A stretch of 64,000 nt of DNA, taken from positions 2,017,487 through 2,081,486 of the forward strand of contig NZ_RQJP01000001.1 in the NCBI RefSeq assembly GCF_003858645.1, read 5' to 3'. The notes below the pieces were generated by a model. The model was not told the DNA's origin. It ran no database searches and worked only from the letters and a program-made list of their open reading frames with translations. This document shows, one piece after another, positions 1-9,111 of the stretch. Position numbers and translations under genes: made by a program. Each line of letters opens with the position of its first letter. Position 1 is the first letter of the stretch. Source of the stretch: Larkinella knui. GTDB lineage: Bacteria > Bacteroidota > Bacteroidia > Cytophagales > Spirosomataceae.

Positions 1-1209
1 GGCATCGGGCGTCCGGCGGCCATTGAGCCAGTCGATGGATACAAGATCGGTTTCATTGACGGGCAATTGGCTGGCCTGTTCGGCCAAATACGGAATCAGC
101 GCGGATTGCAACGACGGAACCAGATTCGCCTGTCCCTGTTGGGTCAACAATCCGGCGACCGGTTCCAGAATCAGCCGGGCGAACCAGGCGTAGAGGTCCC
201 CAAAGGCCGATTGTCCGGCTTCCATGCCCAGCATGCCCGGCACGATGGAGCCGTCGACCTGACCGCAAATCCCGCGAATCAGCAGATGGCCGACGTCTTC
301 GGAGGGTGCCATGAGCATGTCACAGGTGGATGTGCCGATCACTTTCACCAGCGCATACGATTCAATATTGGCCCCGACGGCTCCCATGTGCGCATCAAAA
401 CCGCCCACGCCAATGACGACATCGTTCGGAACGCCCAGTTTTTGTGCCCATTCCGCCGAAATCGTACCCATTGGTTCGTCAGACGTGTACGTATGCCGGA
501 AAAGCCGATCCCGCAAACCCGCCAATAGCGGATCGAGCGTCGTCAGAAATTCTTCCGAAGGCAGCCCTTGAAATTCTTCGTGCCAGAGCGCCTTGTGGCC
601 GGCTGCCGTCCGGCTGCGTTTCAAGGTCAGCGGATTGGTATTTCCGGTCAGAACCGCCGAAATCCAGTCGCAATGCTCGATCCACGAAAAAGCCGCCGGG
701 CGAATGGATTCATCCACCCGCAGGGTCCGCAGAATTTTAGCCCAAAACCACTCGGACGAATAAATACCGCCGACGTATTTGGTAAAATCCGTGTCCCAGC
801 GATGCGCCAGCTGATTGATTTCTTCCGCTTCCTGATTGGCCGTGTGATCTTTCCAGAGAATGAACATCCCATTCGGGTTATCGGCAAACTCAGGCAGCAA
901 GGCCAAAGGGGTCCCGTTTCGATCAACCGGGCCGGGCGTCGAACCCGTCGTATCGACCGAAATTCCTTTGATGCCCGAAATCACTTCCGCCGAAACGGAA
1001 TGGAGCGCGCTTTGGACCGACTGCTCCAGCCCTTCGAGGTAGTCGAGCGGATGTTGCCGGAATTGCGAGCGGGCGGGGTCACAAAAAGCACCGGTTTTCC
1101 AGCGGGCGTATTCATGAACGCCGGAAGCCAGTTCGTCACCGGTTTGGGCATCGACCAGCACCGCCCGAACCGAGTCGGTGCCAAAATCTACTCCAATCAC
1201 AAAAGCCAT
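1..1209 (-). CDS. araB: L-ribulokinase, C-terminus cut by window edge
   Basis: This is a FGGY-family sugar kinase that phosphorylates L-ribulose to L-ribulose 5-phosphate, the second step of arabinose breakdown. The reverse strand is open from an ATG at 1209 to the left edge, giving 403 residues of a family that usually has about 550. The N-terminus has the phosphate-binding start VIGVDFGTDSVRAVLVD, and later come GTSTCDM and VIGVGGFDAHMGAVG, which are typical of ribulokinases rather than xylulokinases. It lies 74 bases downstream of araA in the same direction, so the two are probably co-transcribed, with a hairpin repeat in between. The missing C-terminus lies outside the window and is not evidence of truncation. 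Confidence 0.93.
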   Translation of the reverse strand, partial: MAFVIGVDFGTDSVRAVLVDAQTGDELASGVHEYARWKTGAFCDPARSQFRQHPLDYLEGLEQSVQSALHSVSAEVISGIKGISVDTTGSTPGPVDRNGTPLALLPEFADNPNGMFILWKDHTANQEAEEINQLAHRWDTDFTKYVGGIYSSEWFWAKILRTLRVDESIRPAAFSWIEHCDWISAVLTGNTNPLTLKRSRTAAGHKALWHEEFQGLPSEEFLTTLDPLLAGLRDRLFRHTYTSDEPMGTISAEWAQKLGVPNDVVIGVGGFDAHMGAVGANIESYALVKVIGTSTCDMLMAPSEDVGHLLIRGICGQVDGSIVPGMLGMEAGQSAFGDLYAWFARLILEPVAGLLTQQGQANLVPSLQSALIPYLAEQASQLPVNETDLVSIDWLNGRRTPDA

Positions 1210-1229
1210 AAGGAGTTAAGAATTAAGGT

Positions 1230-1287
1230 TTAAGAGTGATAAGTTAAGAGTTGGCTGACGCATACACTCTTAACTTATCACTCTTAA
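1230..1287. repeat. Inverted repeat, type R1 copy 1
   Basis: A perfect 22-base stem (1230-1251 with 1266-1287) surrounds the loop. The core GGCTGACGCATAC (1253-1265) is the reverse complement of the loop core of the copy at 47463-47507. The stem covers the araA stop codon and gives further in-frame stops just after it. It fills most of the araA-araB gap. Confidence 0.85.
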
Positions 1288-2783
1288 CTCTTCAGGTGGT
1301 AGTATACTTCGTTCCAGCGCAGCTCCTGTTTGAAGGCGTGGATTTTGGTTTCTTCGTTGATTAGAACGTATTCGATACCGGCGATTTCGGCGAAATCTTC
1401 CATGTATTCGGACGTGATGGCCTTGCTAAAAACGGTGTGGTGGGCACCGCCAGCCAGAATCCAGGCAGCTGCCGCCGTTTTCAGATTCGGTTTGGCATCC
1501 CATAATACGCGGGCTACGGGGAGCCTGGGCAACGGCTGTTCCGTCGGAACCACCTCTACATTATTGACCAACAGGCGGAACCGATTCCCCATGTCCACCA
1601 CCGACGCGTTGATGGCGGCTCCGGGGGCTACGTTGAAGACCAGCCGGACGGGATCGGATTTGCCGCCAATCGACAGCGGATGAATTTCGCAGGACGGTTT
1701 TCCATCGGCAATTGACTCGTCGATTTCCAACATGTGCGCCCCTAAAACCCGCTGGCCGTTCGGCGACAGGTGGTAGGTGTAATCTTCCATGAACGAACTG
1801 CCGCCCGGAAGCCCCGCTCCCATCACTTTGATGGCCCGGCCCAAAGCCGCCGTTTTCCAGTCACCTTCGCCCCCGAAACTGTAGCCATCGGCCATCAGTC
1901 TCTGTACGGCAATTCCGGGCAATTGATTCAGGCCGTGCAGATCTTCGAATGTATCGGTGAATCCTTTGATTTTATGATCGTCCAGAAAACCCCGTAAGCC
2001 AATTTCGATTTTTGCCGCATCCCGCAAGGATTCGTGGCGCAATCCGGCTTTTTGCAAATCGGCTACAACCTGATAACGTTGGGCATACTCCGTCACTAAC
2101 GCATTGATTTCCTGATCCGTAACCTGATTGATATACGCCACCAGATCCCCAACACCGTATCCGTGAACCGAATAGCCGAACTTGATCTGGGCCTCCACTT
2201 TATCGCCTTCCGTGACGGCCACCTCCCGCATGTTGTCACCAAACCGGGCAAACCGGGCTCCCTGCAAATCCTGCCAACCCGCAGCCACCCGCGCCCAGAC
2301 GTTGATTCGTTCGTGTACTTCGGGATCTTCCCAATGTCCGACAACAACCTTCCGTTCCAGCCGCATCCGGGCGTTGATGAACCCAAACTCCCGGTCGCCG
2401 TGCGCCGATTGGTTGAGGTTCATGAAGTCCATGTCGATGTCTTCCCAGGGAATGTCGCGGTTGAATTGGGTATGCAGGTGAAGGAGCGGTTTATGCAAAA
2501 TCTTCAAGCCGTTGATCCACATTTTGGCGGGCGAAAAGGTATGCATCCAGGTCACCAAACCGATGCAGTTGGGTGCGCTATTCGCTTCCAGACACAGCGA
2601 ATAGATTTCATGGGGACCCGTCAGGACGGTTTTGAAAACGATCTTTACCGGTATTGCGGTCGATTGATTAAGCGCGTTGACGATGGTCCGGGAATGCTCC
2701 GCGACTTGTTTAAGGGTTTCCTCGCCGTATAAATGCTGACTGCCGGTGACAAACCAGACTTCCAAGTGGTCAAAAGAAATCAT
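1284..2783 (-). CDS. araA: L-arabinose isomerase
   Basis: Converts L-arabinose to L-ribulose, the first step of the pathway completed by the kinase downstream. The protein has 499 residues, almost exactly the length of E. coli AraA. I start it at the ATG at 2783, where the sequence begins [20 protein letters not shown], the normal family N-terminus; the open frame extends to 2987 but the extra 68 residues are basic and unlike the family. The metal-site regions are present: the [13 protein letters not shown] stretch with its glutamate, [10 protein letters not shown], and [12 protein letters not shown]. The last codons and stop lie inside an inverted repeat. No Shine-Dalgarno sequence is evident, as is usual in Bacteroidota. 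Confidence 0.97.
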   Translation of the reverse strand: MISFDHLEVWFVTGSQHLYGEETLKQVAEHSRTIVNALNQSTAIPVKIVFKTVLTGPHEIYSLCLEANSAPNCIGLVTWMHTFSPAKMWINGLKILHKPLLHLHTQFNRDIPWEDIDMDFMNLNQSAHGDREFGFINARMRLERKVVVGHWEDPEVHERINVWARVAAGWQDLQGARFARFGDNMREVAVTEGDKVEAQIKFGYSVHGYGVGDLVAYINQVTDQEINALVTEYAQRYQVVADLQKAGLRHESLRDAAKIEIGLRGFLDDHKIKGFTDTFEDLHGLNQLPGIAVQRLMADGYSFGGEGDWKTAALGRAIKVMGAGLPGGSSFMEDYTYHLSPNGQRVLGAHMLEIDESIADGKPSCEIHPLSIGGKSDPVRLVFNVAPGAAINASVVDMGNRFRLLVNNVEVVPTEQPLPRLPVARVLWDAKPNLKTAAAAWILAGGAHHTVFSKAITSEYMEDFAEIAGIEYVLINEETKIHAFKQELRWNEVYYHLKS

Positions 2784-2837
2784 TTGAGAATGCTTGTGAT
2801 GGATGAGCCTTTCTACGAACGAGCAGGCTTTGGTGGG

Positions 2838-2845
2838 CAAATATA
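2838..2845 (-). promoter_or_regulatory. Candidate -7 box for araA
   Basis: On the reverse strand this reads TATATTTG, a perfect match to the Bacteroidota -7 consensus TAnnTTTG, about 55 bases before the araA start. I see no good -33 TTTG at the usual spacing, so the call rests on the -7 box and its position. Confidence 0.5.
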
Positions 2846-2946
2846 GATAATAAATGTATTTTCTACGTTTATGAAAAGATAAAATTTTTACTGGAAATAA
2901 TCCAGTACTGAATGAAAGGGCAACGGGTTTCCATTTTTTACGGGCA

Positions 2947-2975
2947 TAAAAAAACAGGAATACCTTCCTGTTTCC
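2947..2975 (-). terminator. Terminator of the helicase gene
   Basis: A 9-base stem (2952-2960 with 2965-2973) and four-base loop are followed on the reverse strand by a run of seven T. It lies about 85 bases past the helicase stop and before the araA promoter region. Confidence 0.7.
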
Positions 2976-2982
2976 GTAAGTT

Positions 2983-3050
2983 CCCACGGACTTTAGCCCG
3001 TGTTTCCTGTAACAAGTTCAATGTTCTGAGAACACGGACTAAAGTCCGTG
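2983..3050. repeat. Inverted repeat, type R3 copy 1
   Basis: Two copies of the palindrome CACGGACTTTAGTCCGTG or a near match lie face to face at 2985-3002 and 3033-3050. Each is itself palindromic and together they form a longer inverted repeat. Related copies are at about 41333-41350 and 50811-50899. The right copy ends about ten bases from the helicase stop codon. Confidence 0.8.
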
Positions 3051-3059
3051 CGTACGACG

Positions 3060-4310
3060 TCAGGCTGGTCGATCGGCTCTTCCGCTGCCTTTTGGGCGGT
3101 TCGACGGTCCTTTCCGGGGGCCGGGGCGTCTTTTGCGCTGCGGGAAAGCGGCACTTTTCGCCGGGTTGTATTCCATCGTTTCACCCAGATGGGCCGGAAG
3201 CGGAACTTTAGTTACCGGCGTGCCCAACAGCCGCTCGATCGCGGCAAATTTCCGCTGCTCGGTTTCGCTGATAAACGTGTAGGCAATACCGGTGGTTTCG
3301 GCACGGGCCGTCCGGCCAATCCGGTGGACGTAATCTTCACCATCGTGAGGAACATCGTAATTGATCACCAGATCGATGTTGTCGATGTCAATACCGCGCG
3401 AAAGAATATCGGTGGCTACCAGAATCTTTAATTTGCGACTTCTGAAAGCCAATAAAACCTGCTCGCGTTCATTCTGCTCCAGGTCGGAGTGAATCGCTTC
3501 CGCGGCAAAACCGGCCTGTTTCAGTTCCCGGGCAAGTTGCTTGACGTTTTCTTTCCGGGAACAGAAAATCAATACGGACGGGAAATTGTGCTCCTTCAGC
3601 AAGTACTTGACCAGCGCGATTTTTTGTTTCTGGTAAACCACAAATGCTTCCTGAACAATTTTGGCCGGTGGTTTCGACAACGCCAGTGTAATTTCTTCCG
3701 GGTCGTGCAGAATCTTGCGCGCCAGTTCCCGAATCTTGGGCGGCATGGTGGCCGACAGCAGTAAACTCTGCCGTTTGGCGGGCAGATACGAAATAATTTT
3801 TACAATGTCGCCGTAAAAACCCATGTCCAGCATGCGGTCGGCTTCATCCAGAATCAGGTACTGGAGCTTATCGATTTTGGCATACCCCATGTTCAGGTGA
3901 CTGATCATCCGACCGGGCGTGCAGATCACAATGTCGGCTCCGCCCGACAGCGCCTGCCGTTCGGTGCTGTATGAAGCGCCATCGCCCCCGCCATACACCG
4001 CAATGGAGCTGACGGAGGTAAAATAGGAAAAGCCTTCGAGGTTCTGGGCAATCTGAATCGCCAGTTCACGGGTAGGTACAATCACCAGTGCCTTGATGTT
4101 ATCGTCGGAACCGGCAGAGGTGATCTTGTGAAGAATGGGCAGCAGGTACGATGCCGTTTTTCCGGTACCGGTTTGTGCCGAAACGATCAGGTCTTTACCA
4201 GCCAGTATAAGTGGAATGACTTGTTCCTGTACAAGAGTTGGTGTATCGTAATTCATGGCATCGATGCCTTCCATCAAGCGATCATCGAAGCCAAAGTCTG
4301 AGAATTTCAA
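3060..4310 (-). CDS. DEAD-box ATP-dependent RNA helicase (RhlE-like)
   Basis: Unwinds or remodels RNA using ATP; family members act in ribosome assembly, RNA turnover and cold adaptation. The 416-residue protein has both RecA-like domains: the Q motif (Q28 region), AQTGTGKT at 45-52, PTRELA at 79-84, DEAD at 155-158, SAT at 186-188, and in domain 2 the ATDILSRGIDID and HRIGRTAR motifs. The tail after about residue 385 is short, basic and rich in proline, glycine and arginine, as in RhlE-type enzymes, and probably binds RNA without sequence preference. It stands alone, with its own terminator. The exact paralogue cannot be fixed from the sequence. Confidence 0.95.
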   Translation of the reverse strand: MKFSDFGFDDRLMEGIDAMNYDTPTLVQEQVIPLILAGKDLIVSAQTGTGKTASYLLPILHKITSAGSDDNIKALVIVPTRELAIQIAQNLEGFSYFTSVSSIAVYGGGDGASYSTERQALSGGADIVICTPGRMISHLNMGYAKIDKLQYLILDEADRMLDMGFYGDIVKIISYLPAKRQSLLLSATMPPKIRELARKILHDPEEITLALSKPPAKIVQEAFVVYQKQKIALVKYLLKEHNFPSVLIFCSRKENVKQLARELKQAGFAAEAIHSDLEQNEREQVLLAFRSRKLKILVATDILSRGIDIDNIDLVINYDVPHDGEDYVHRIGRTARAETTGIAYTFISETEQRKFAAIERLLGTPVTKVPLPAHLGETMEYNPAKSAAFPQRKRRPGPRKGPSNRPKGSGRADRPA

Positions 4311-4746
4311 GCTAAAAAACGGTAGGTTAAGTAGAAGATTTTGGTCAATATAACACTTTTGTAGGCATTAAAGCAAATTCTATAGAGGAAGATCGTTGTC
4401 GGCGCATCAGGGATACGAAAAAGCAGCGGGCCCGGGGGCAACGTCACGTTGGTGAAGATTCAGGATCGTCAGCCGGTTTTCGTCCGGGAAAACAAGGCGT
4501 CAGATCGTGCAATACCGCCGATGAAAAACAGCAACCGGTCCGTCAGATTTTACCTGAAAACCGGGCAATTTCCTTTTTCATGGCCCTTCTTCTTTTCCGC
4601 TGATTCGCTTAAATTGCCGAAATTCTCAAGAATTGTTTTCATTTCTAAATGCCGGTGGTTCCGATTGGAACCAGCATTGGGCGGGATTTTGGCCGCTATA
4701 AACGAATCCAATTGCTTACCACGATCCACTCAACAACTCCTGAAGT
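4311..4746. other. Intergenic region, divergent promoters
   Basis: This 436-base gap separates the helicase from the DinB-like gene. Close to the helicase, on the reverse strand, TTTG (4374-4377) and TATATTGA (4345-4352) are spaced about 21 bases apart and roughly match the Bacteroidota promoter. I see no gene or clear repeat in the rest. Confidence 0.4.
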
Positions 4747-5274
4747 ATGTCAAATTCTAAACCTGAAGTGTGGCAGCGCGGACCCGTTGCCGGTATTCCT
4801 CCCCTGCTGCAACCCGTCGCCCATGCGCTGTTACAGGCCCGCGAAGAAGTTAATGCGTTGATGACTAATTTTCCAAGCCGCTACCTCTGGCAAAAACCGG
4901 CGGGCGTGGCTTCCGTTGGCTTTCACTTACAGCACCTGACGGGCGTGCTGGATCGTTTGTTTACCTACGCCAAAGGGGAAGCGTTGTCGCAAAACCAGCG
5001 CGACTGGCTGGCGGCCGAAGGCAAATCGTTTGATACAGAAAATGCTGTTCAGACGTTGCTGAACCGGTTTGACAACCAGGTGGATCAGGCCCTCGATCAA
5101 TTGGCTACGACCGATGAACAAACCCTGACTGATTTTCGGGGTGTGGGCCGCGCGCAACTGCCATCGACGGTGCTCGGGCTCCTTTTTCACGCGGCCGAAC
5201 ATACCCAGCGGCATGTAGGCCAACTTTTTGTAACCGTTCAGGTGTTACTCACGTATCCGCAACCCAGTCAATAG
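4747..5274 (+). CDS. DinB-family four-helix protein
   Basis: A 175-residue protein of the DinB/YfiT-like fold, which usually carries a metal held by three histidines; many members are thiol-dependent transferases for bacillithiol or similar thiols. The expected histidines are visible: H60 and H63 in VGFHLQHLTG, and H148, H152 and H156 in LFHAAEHTQRHVGQL. The mostly helical, soluble sequence has no signal peptide. It is followed 47 bases later by a VOC-fold enzyme in the same direction, and the two may be co-transcribed. Neither substrate nor thiol can be named from the sequence. Confidence 0.8.
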   Translation: MSNSKPEVWQRGPVAGIPPLLQPVAHALLQAREEVNALMTNFPSRYLWQKPAGVASVGFHLQHLTGVLDRLFTYAKGEALSQNQRDWLAAEGKSFDTENAVQTLLNRFDNQVDQALDQLATTDEQTLTDFRGVGRAQLPSTVLGLLFHAAEHTQRHVGQLFVTVQVLLTYPQPSQ

Positions 5275-5321
5275 ACGGTTACGGCCCACTCATTTCTTTC
5301 GTATTCCAACCACGTACGTCT

Positions 5322-5807
5322 ATGGCCTACACAATCCCTGACAACACCCGCATCGGGCACATACATTTGAAAGTAGCCAACCTCGAGCGGGCGCTGGGTT
5401 TTTACTGCGATTTGTTGGGTTTTACGCTCATCACCACCTACGGCAAAGACGCGGCTTTCATTTCCGCGGGCGGCTATCACCACCACATTGGCCTCAACAC
5501 CTGGTATAGCAAAGATGCGCCACCGGCACCCGTTCGCAGTGCCGGGTTGTTTCATACCGCCATTCTGTATCCGACTCGCCGGGATTTGTCCGTCGCTTTC
5601 CGGCGTTTGGTCGAGGCAAAATATGCCATTACGGGCGCTTCCGATCACGGGGTTTCGGAAGCTATTTACCTGAATGACCCCGACCAGAACGGCGTCGAAC
5701 TGTACTGGGACCGGCCGCGTCAGGCATGGCCGCAGAAACCCGACGGTTCACTGGAAATGTATACGCGACCGCTGGATCTGGAGGCTCTGTTGCGGGAATC
5801 GCTGTAA
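5322..5807 (+). CDS. VOC-family (glyoxalase/dioxygenase-like) protein
   Basis: A 161-residue vicinal-oxygen-chelate protein. The N-terminal half begins RIGHIHLKVANLERALGFYCDLLGF, with the metal-binding histidine of the first beta-alpha-beta unit, and the second half ends in the NDPDQNGVELYWDRP signature that brings the metal-binding glutamate. LFHTAILYPTR supplies a further histidine. This pattern is closest to catechol 2,3-dioxygenase-like (CatE-type) VOC proteins, but a lyase or other function is equally possible. It lies downstream of the DinB-like gene and is closed by a strong hairpin shared with the opposing gene. Confidence 0.82.
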   Translation: MAYTIPDNTRIGHIHLKVANLERALGFYCDLLGFTLITTYGKDAAFISAGGYHHHIGLNTWYSKDAPPAPVRSAGLFHTAILYPTRRDLSVAFRRLVEAKYAITGASDHGVSEAIYLNDPDQNGVELYWDRPRQAWPQKPDGSLEMYTRPLDLEALLRESL

Positions 5808-5854
5808 CAACCGTTGACCTGTCAGCAGTTAAACGGTCGTCAACGCTTAATAGA

Positions 5855-5931
5855 CAAAAAAATACTGCCTGTCGTTGGCTGATTGGAAACGTATTTCCCG
5901 ATTCTTCAACGGACAGGCGGTATTTTTTTAC
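5855..5931. terminator. Bidirectional terminator
   Basis: A run of seven A, then TACTGCCTGTC and a matching GACAGGCGGTA followed by seven T, form a long stem usable from both strands. It lies between two converging genes, the VOC gene and the flavin oxidoreductase gene. Confidence 0.8.
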
Positions 5932-5943
5932 CCTAAATCTTCC

Positions 5944-7008
5944 TTACTTCGCCCGGACATACTGAGCCGGCCATTCAACTTCAGCCCCCAGTTTTTGGGC
6001 GGCATGAAACGGAAAATACGGATCGCGCAAAAATTCGCGGGCCAGCAACACCAGATCCGCCTGCCCACTGACGATGATTTCGTTGGCCTGTTCCGGCGTG
6101 GTGATCAAACCAACGGCTCCGGTCAAAATCCCGGTTTCTTTCTTAACTTTTTCGGCAAACTGCACCTGATAACCGGGTCCGAGCGGAATGCGGGCACCAG
6201 CCACATTGCCACCCGTCGAACAGTCGATCAGGTCAACGCCTTTATCTTTTAAGATGGCCGAAAGCGCCACGGCATCGTCCGCTGTCCAGCCGCCCTCGCT
6301 CCAGTCGGTGGCCGAAATACGAACCAATAGTGGATAGTCTGCGGGCCAGACGGTCTGTACACGTTCAAGGATTTCGAGCAAAAACCGGATGCGGTTTTCG
6401 AAAGAACCGCCGTAGTGATCGGTCCGCCGATTACTCAGTGGCGACAGAAATTCGTGGATCAGATACCCGTGGGCCGCATGAAGTTCAATCACTTTAAACC
6501 CGGCTTCGGCCGCCCGGCGGCTTGCCGCAACAAAATCGCCAATCACTTTTTCGATTTCTTCGGCTGTCAACTCCCGCGGAACGGGCTCGGCAGGGATAAA
6601 CGGAACCGGGCTGGGAGCCACGGTTTGCCAGCCGCGCTCGGCATCCGGCGCAATAAACTTGCCGCCATCCCACGGCCGGTTGTGGCTCGCCTTCCGACCG
6701 GCATGTGCCAGTTGCATACCGGGAACGGCACCGTGTGCTTCAATAAAGGCGGCAATGCGCTTCAGATTAACCAGATGCTCATCTTTCCAGATGCCCAGAT
6801 CGTCGGGCGAAATCCGGCCTTCCGGCGAAACCGCCGTTGCTTCCGTTATGACCAAACCGGCTCCGCCAACGGCGCGGCTGCCCAAATGAACCAGATGCCA
6901 GTCGTTGGCAAAACCGTCTTCACTCGAATACTGACACATGGGCGAAACGGCAATCCGATTCTTAAACTGGACACTGCGGATGGTTAGTGGGCTAAACAGA
7001 TTTTGCAT
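5944..7008 (-). CDS. NADH:flavin oxidoreductase (Old Yellow Enzyme, YqjM/NamA type)
   Basis: A 354-residue FMN enzyme of the Old Yellow Enzyme family, which reduces activated C=C bonds of enones, quinones or nitro compounds with NAD(P)H. I start at the ATG at 7008 (MQNLFSPLTIRSVQFKNRI), since ten further upstream residues have no family match. Family marks include NRIAVSPMCQYS with the YqjM-type cysteine near residue 24, HAGRKAS, GFKVIELHAAHGYLIHEFLSP with the substrate-binding histidine pair, and GGSFENRIRFLLEI. The C-terminal DLVLLAREFLRDPYFP matches the FMN-phosphate region. The cysteine and HAGRKAS place it in the YqjM class rather than the plant/yeast class. Physiological substrate is unknown. 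Confidence 0.93.
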   Translation of the reverse strand: MQNLFSPLTIRSVQFKNRIAVSPMCQYSSEDGFANDWHLVHLGSRAVGGAGLVITEATAVSPEGRISPDDLGIWKDEHLVNLKRIAAFIEAHGAVPGMQLAHAGRKASHNRPWDGGKFIAPDAERGWQTVAPSPVPFIPAEPVPRELTAEEIEKVIGDFVAASRRAAEAGFKVIELHAAHGYLIHEFLSPLSNRRTDHYGGSFENRIRFLLEILERVQTVWPADYPLLVRISATDWSEGGWTADDAVALSAILKDKGVDLIDCSTGGNVAGARIPLGPGYQVQFAEKVKKETGILTGAVGLITTPEQANEIIVSGQADLVLLAREFLRDPYFPFHAAQKLGAEVEWPAQYVRAK

Positions 7009-7095
7009 GACAACTTGGGTTTTGTGATTTTTAACCAACGGACCCCCAAAGGAGTTCGAAATCAGATCGACTTTTCGAGCCAGACCTGCGGCCCA

Positions 7096-7431
7096 TCAAT
7101 CATGCATCATAAAAACGGGCCGTTGAAGAATGTCGGGCAAAAGCTCCGCTTCAGTGGGTTTCCAATGGTCGTCGTTGCTGCGCAAGGTCTGCGCAATGGT
7201 GATGATTTCGTTGCCAACCCGCCCCTGTTCTTCGAGCGTCAATCGGTCGAACTTTTGCTGCCGGATGGGCTCCCAAAAAAACAGCTCCGTTTTGGCGTCG
7301 TAAATACCAACGGGAATTTTCTTTTTCTTCGTGAATAGTTTGCGCAAAACCGTATCGGCTTCCGAATGAGTTTCACAAAAAATGTGGTAGTACTGTTTTT
7401 TGAATTGATATATAACGGAAAAGCGATGCAT
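7096..7431 (-). CDS. Hypothetical protein, about 111 residues
   Basis: I do not recognise this protein. It is small, soluble and mixed alpha/beta, starting MHRFSVIYQFKKQYYHIFCE at the ATG at 7431; the frame could start 12 residues earlier. It has a basic stretch (LFTKKKKIPVGIYD) and a run around WEPIRQQKFDRLTLEEQGR, and no signal peptide or membrane segment. It is transcribed in the same direction as the flavin oxidoreductase 87 bases downstream and may share its transcript. Coding is supported by the even codon use and lack of a better frame, but not by a domain. Confidence 0.55.
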   Translation of the reverse strand: MHRFSVIYQFKKQYYHIFCETHSEADTVLRKLFTKKKKIPVGIYDAKTELFFWEPIRQQKFDRLTLEEQGRVGNEIITIAQTLRSNDDHWKPTEAELLPDILQRPVFMMHD

Positions 7432-7954
7432 GGCAAGAGATTTAAAAGGTGTTGCAGCGTCGGCCAAACCCGAATGCCGGACAAGGCGAATGACGCCCCG
7501 ACCAACTGCTGAAATGAATTTGTTTGTTTTTGGATTTTGGGGTCAGCCGCTATTTCTTCGGCGATACTGACGGGAGGCAATTTTTGGATAAATAGAATAT
7601 GGCAGCCTCGGTGCCGGTGTAGTTCGTATTGTAAATCTATCAACTAAACAGCAGACAAACAAGCACTTCTTGGAAAATTCATAGTAATAAGGCTAAAAAT
7701 TTCACTAGCCTTACTATAACTTTTCCGCTATTTTTTAGTGCGTCATTCTATCGATTCCGGCTCCTGCCTGGGCGTAAAACTTGAAGCGGTTTTGATTTGA
7801 CCCGCTGGACGGGAATGTGAAAAGTGGATGAACTACTGCCAGAATCAGCTATCTTTATGTCAGCAATTGATCCCGGAGGTGACGAATCCAGGTTTATCGG
7901 CTGGATTTCATCACCTGATGTCGAACGACCGGATCTCACTAAAATCTACAGATT
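7432..7954. other. Intergenic region with one hairpin
   Basis: No convincing gene lies in these 523 bases. A hairpin sits at 7682-7717 (AAGGCTA with TAGCCTT, extended by TAGTA/TACTA), AT-rich on both sides; it could be a terminator or part of a regulatory region for the divergent neighbours. Nothing else stands out. Confidence 0.4.
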
Positions 7955-9100
7955 ATGAAATTCCTGTTCGCGAGTTTTAGTCTATTCTTCCTGGTTTTGA
8001 CCGGTTTTTCGCAATCAAAACCCGCCAAGAAAACAACACCGCAAGCGGTTCCGGGGGGATATACAATTTCCGGTTATTTAAAAAATGCCGCCAACCGGAA
8101 AATTATTTTAACGGAAAACTCTTTTTACAAATCCCGGCAGCAATCGGATACCACGACGGCCAACGCCAAAGGGCAATTTAATTTCAGAGGAAAACTAGAT
8201 GAAGCTACTTTTTTCAGCCTTCGGGTAGCGGGTAAAACCAGTCCGCACTATTTCTTTTTGGAGAACTCCCCAATTACCATTACGGGCAACGCTGATTCGC
8301 TTTGGGCCGTTAAAATAACCGGTTCGAAAGAAGAAACGATCCGGCAGAAAATCCAGCAAATGATGATGGATACGTCCATTGCCAATCGCTATAAAAGGGC
8401 CGAACTAAATTATACGAATGCGCGTGCGATCAACGATGGGAAAGCGATGCAGGCCGCCATTAAAGACCGGGAACTAGCAATAGCGCAGGAACGCTTGCGG
8501 GTAAAGAAAATCATCGCAACGTATGCTGCTTCCGCCGTTGGTGTCAATGTTTTAAGCGTGCTCATTAGCCTGGGCGATGTTGCGGGAGCCGATAGTCTGT
8601 TGACGCTCATGGAGAAGACCGACATCGGAAAGACCTTACAGGCTACCTACTTCCGGCAGCAGATCGACGCGATGAGCCGCCTGAATATTGGAAAAACGGC
8701 ACCGGAATTTGCCCAGACCGATACGCTGGGACACCTGGTAAAACTCTCGTCATTTAAAGGAAAATACGTTCTGGTGGACTTCTGGGCCAGTTGGTGCGGT
8801 CCCTGCCGGGAAGAAAATCCGAATCTGGTCGAAACCTTCAAAACGTTTAAAGATAAAAACTTCACCATATTTTCCGTTTCGCTCGATAACAACCGCCAGA
8901 ACTGGCTCAATGCCATCCGGAAAGATCAATTAACCTGGTCGCACGTGAGTGATTTGAAAGGCTGGAAAAACGAAGTGGCGCAGCAATATGGCATCAACAG
9001 CGTGCCCGCCAATTTATTGATTGATCCCAACGGAAAAATTGTTGCCCGGAATTTACGCGGGGAAGATCTGACGGCTAAAATCAAGGAACTGATTCAATAG
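7955..9100 (+). CDS. TlpA-like thiol-disulfide reductase with DUF4369 domain
   Basis: A 381-residue exported thioredoxin-like protein. Residues 1-20 form a signal peptide ending in GFSQ. An N-terminal DUF4369 beta-rich domain (about 35-130, beginning YTISGYLKN) is followed by a helical linker (about 130-235) and a TlpA/AhpC-type thioredoxin domain. The active-site CGPC is at 281-284 in DFWASWCGPC, and the cis-proline region is NSVPANLLID. Such proteins are very common in Bacteroidota and reduce disulfides in the periplasm. It stands alone, converging on the sensor kinase with an 11-base gap. Confidence 0.93.
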   Translation: MKFLFASFSLFFLVLTGFSQSKPAKKTTPQAVPGGYTISGYLKNAANRKIILTENSFYKSRQQSDTTTANAKGQFNFRGKLDEATFFSLRVAGKTSPHYFFLENSPITITGNADSLWAVKITGSKEETIRQKIQQMMMDTSIANRYKRAELNYTNARAINDGKAMQAAIKDRELAIAQERLRVKKIIATYAASAVGVNVLSVLISLGDVAGADSLLTLMEKTDIGKTLQATYFRQQIDAMSRLNIGKTAPEFAQTDTLGHLVKLSSFKGKYVLVDFWASWCGPCREENPNLVETFKTFKDKNFTIFSVSLDNNRQNWLNAIRKDQLTWSHVSDLKGWKNEVAQQYGINSVPANLLIDPNGKIVARNLRGEDLTAKIKELIQ

Positions 9101-9111
9101 CCGTTATTTAA

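Noticed and set aside
2163-2732. 189-codon forward frame opposite araA
   Set aside because: It mirrors the araA coding strand, with no domain of its own.
2784-2987. N-terminal extension of araA
   Set aside because: The 68 added residues are basic and unlike the family; the ATG at 2783 gives the standard length and lies after a -7 box.
4449-4760. 103-codon forward frame before the DinB gene
   Set aside because: Odd composition, no start context and no recognisable sequence.
7239-7643. 134-codon reverse frame overlapping the small hypothetical gene
   Set aside because: It overlaps another frame of similar direction and reads as noise.
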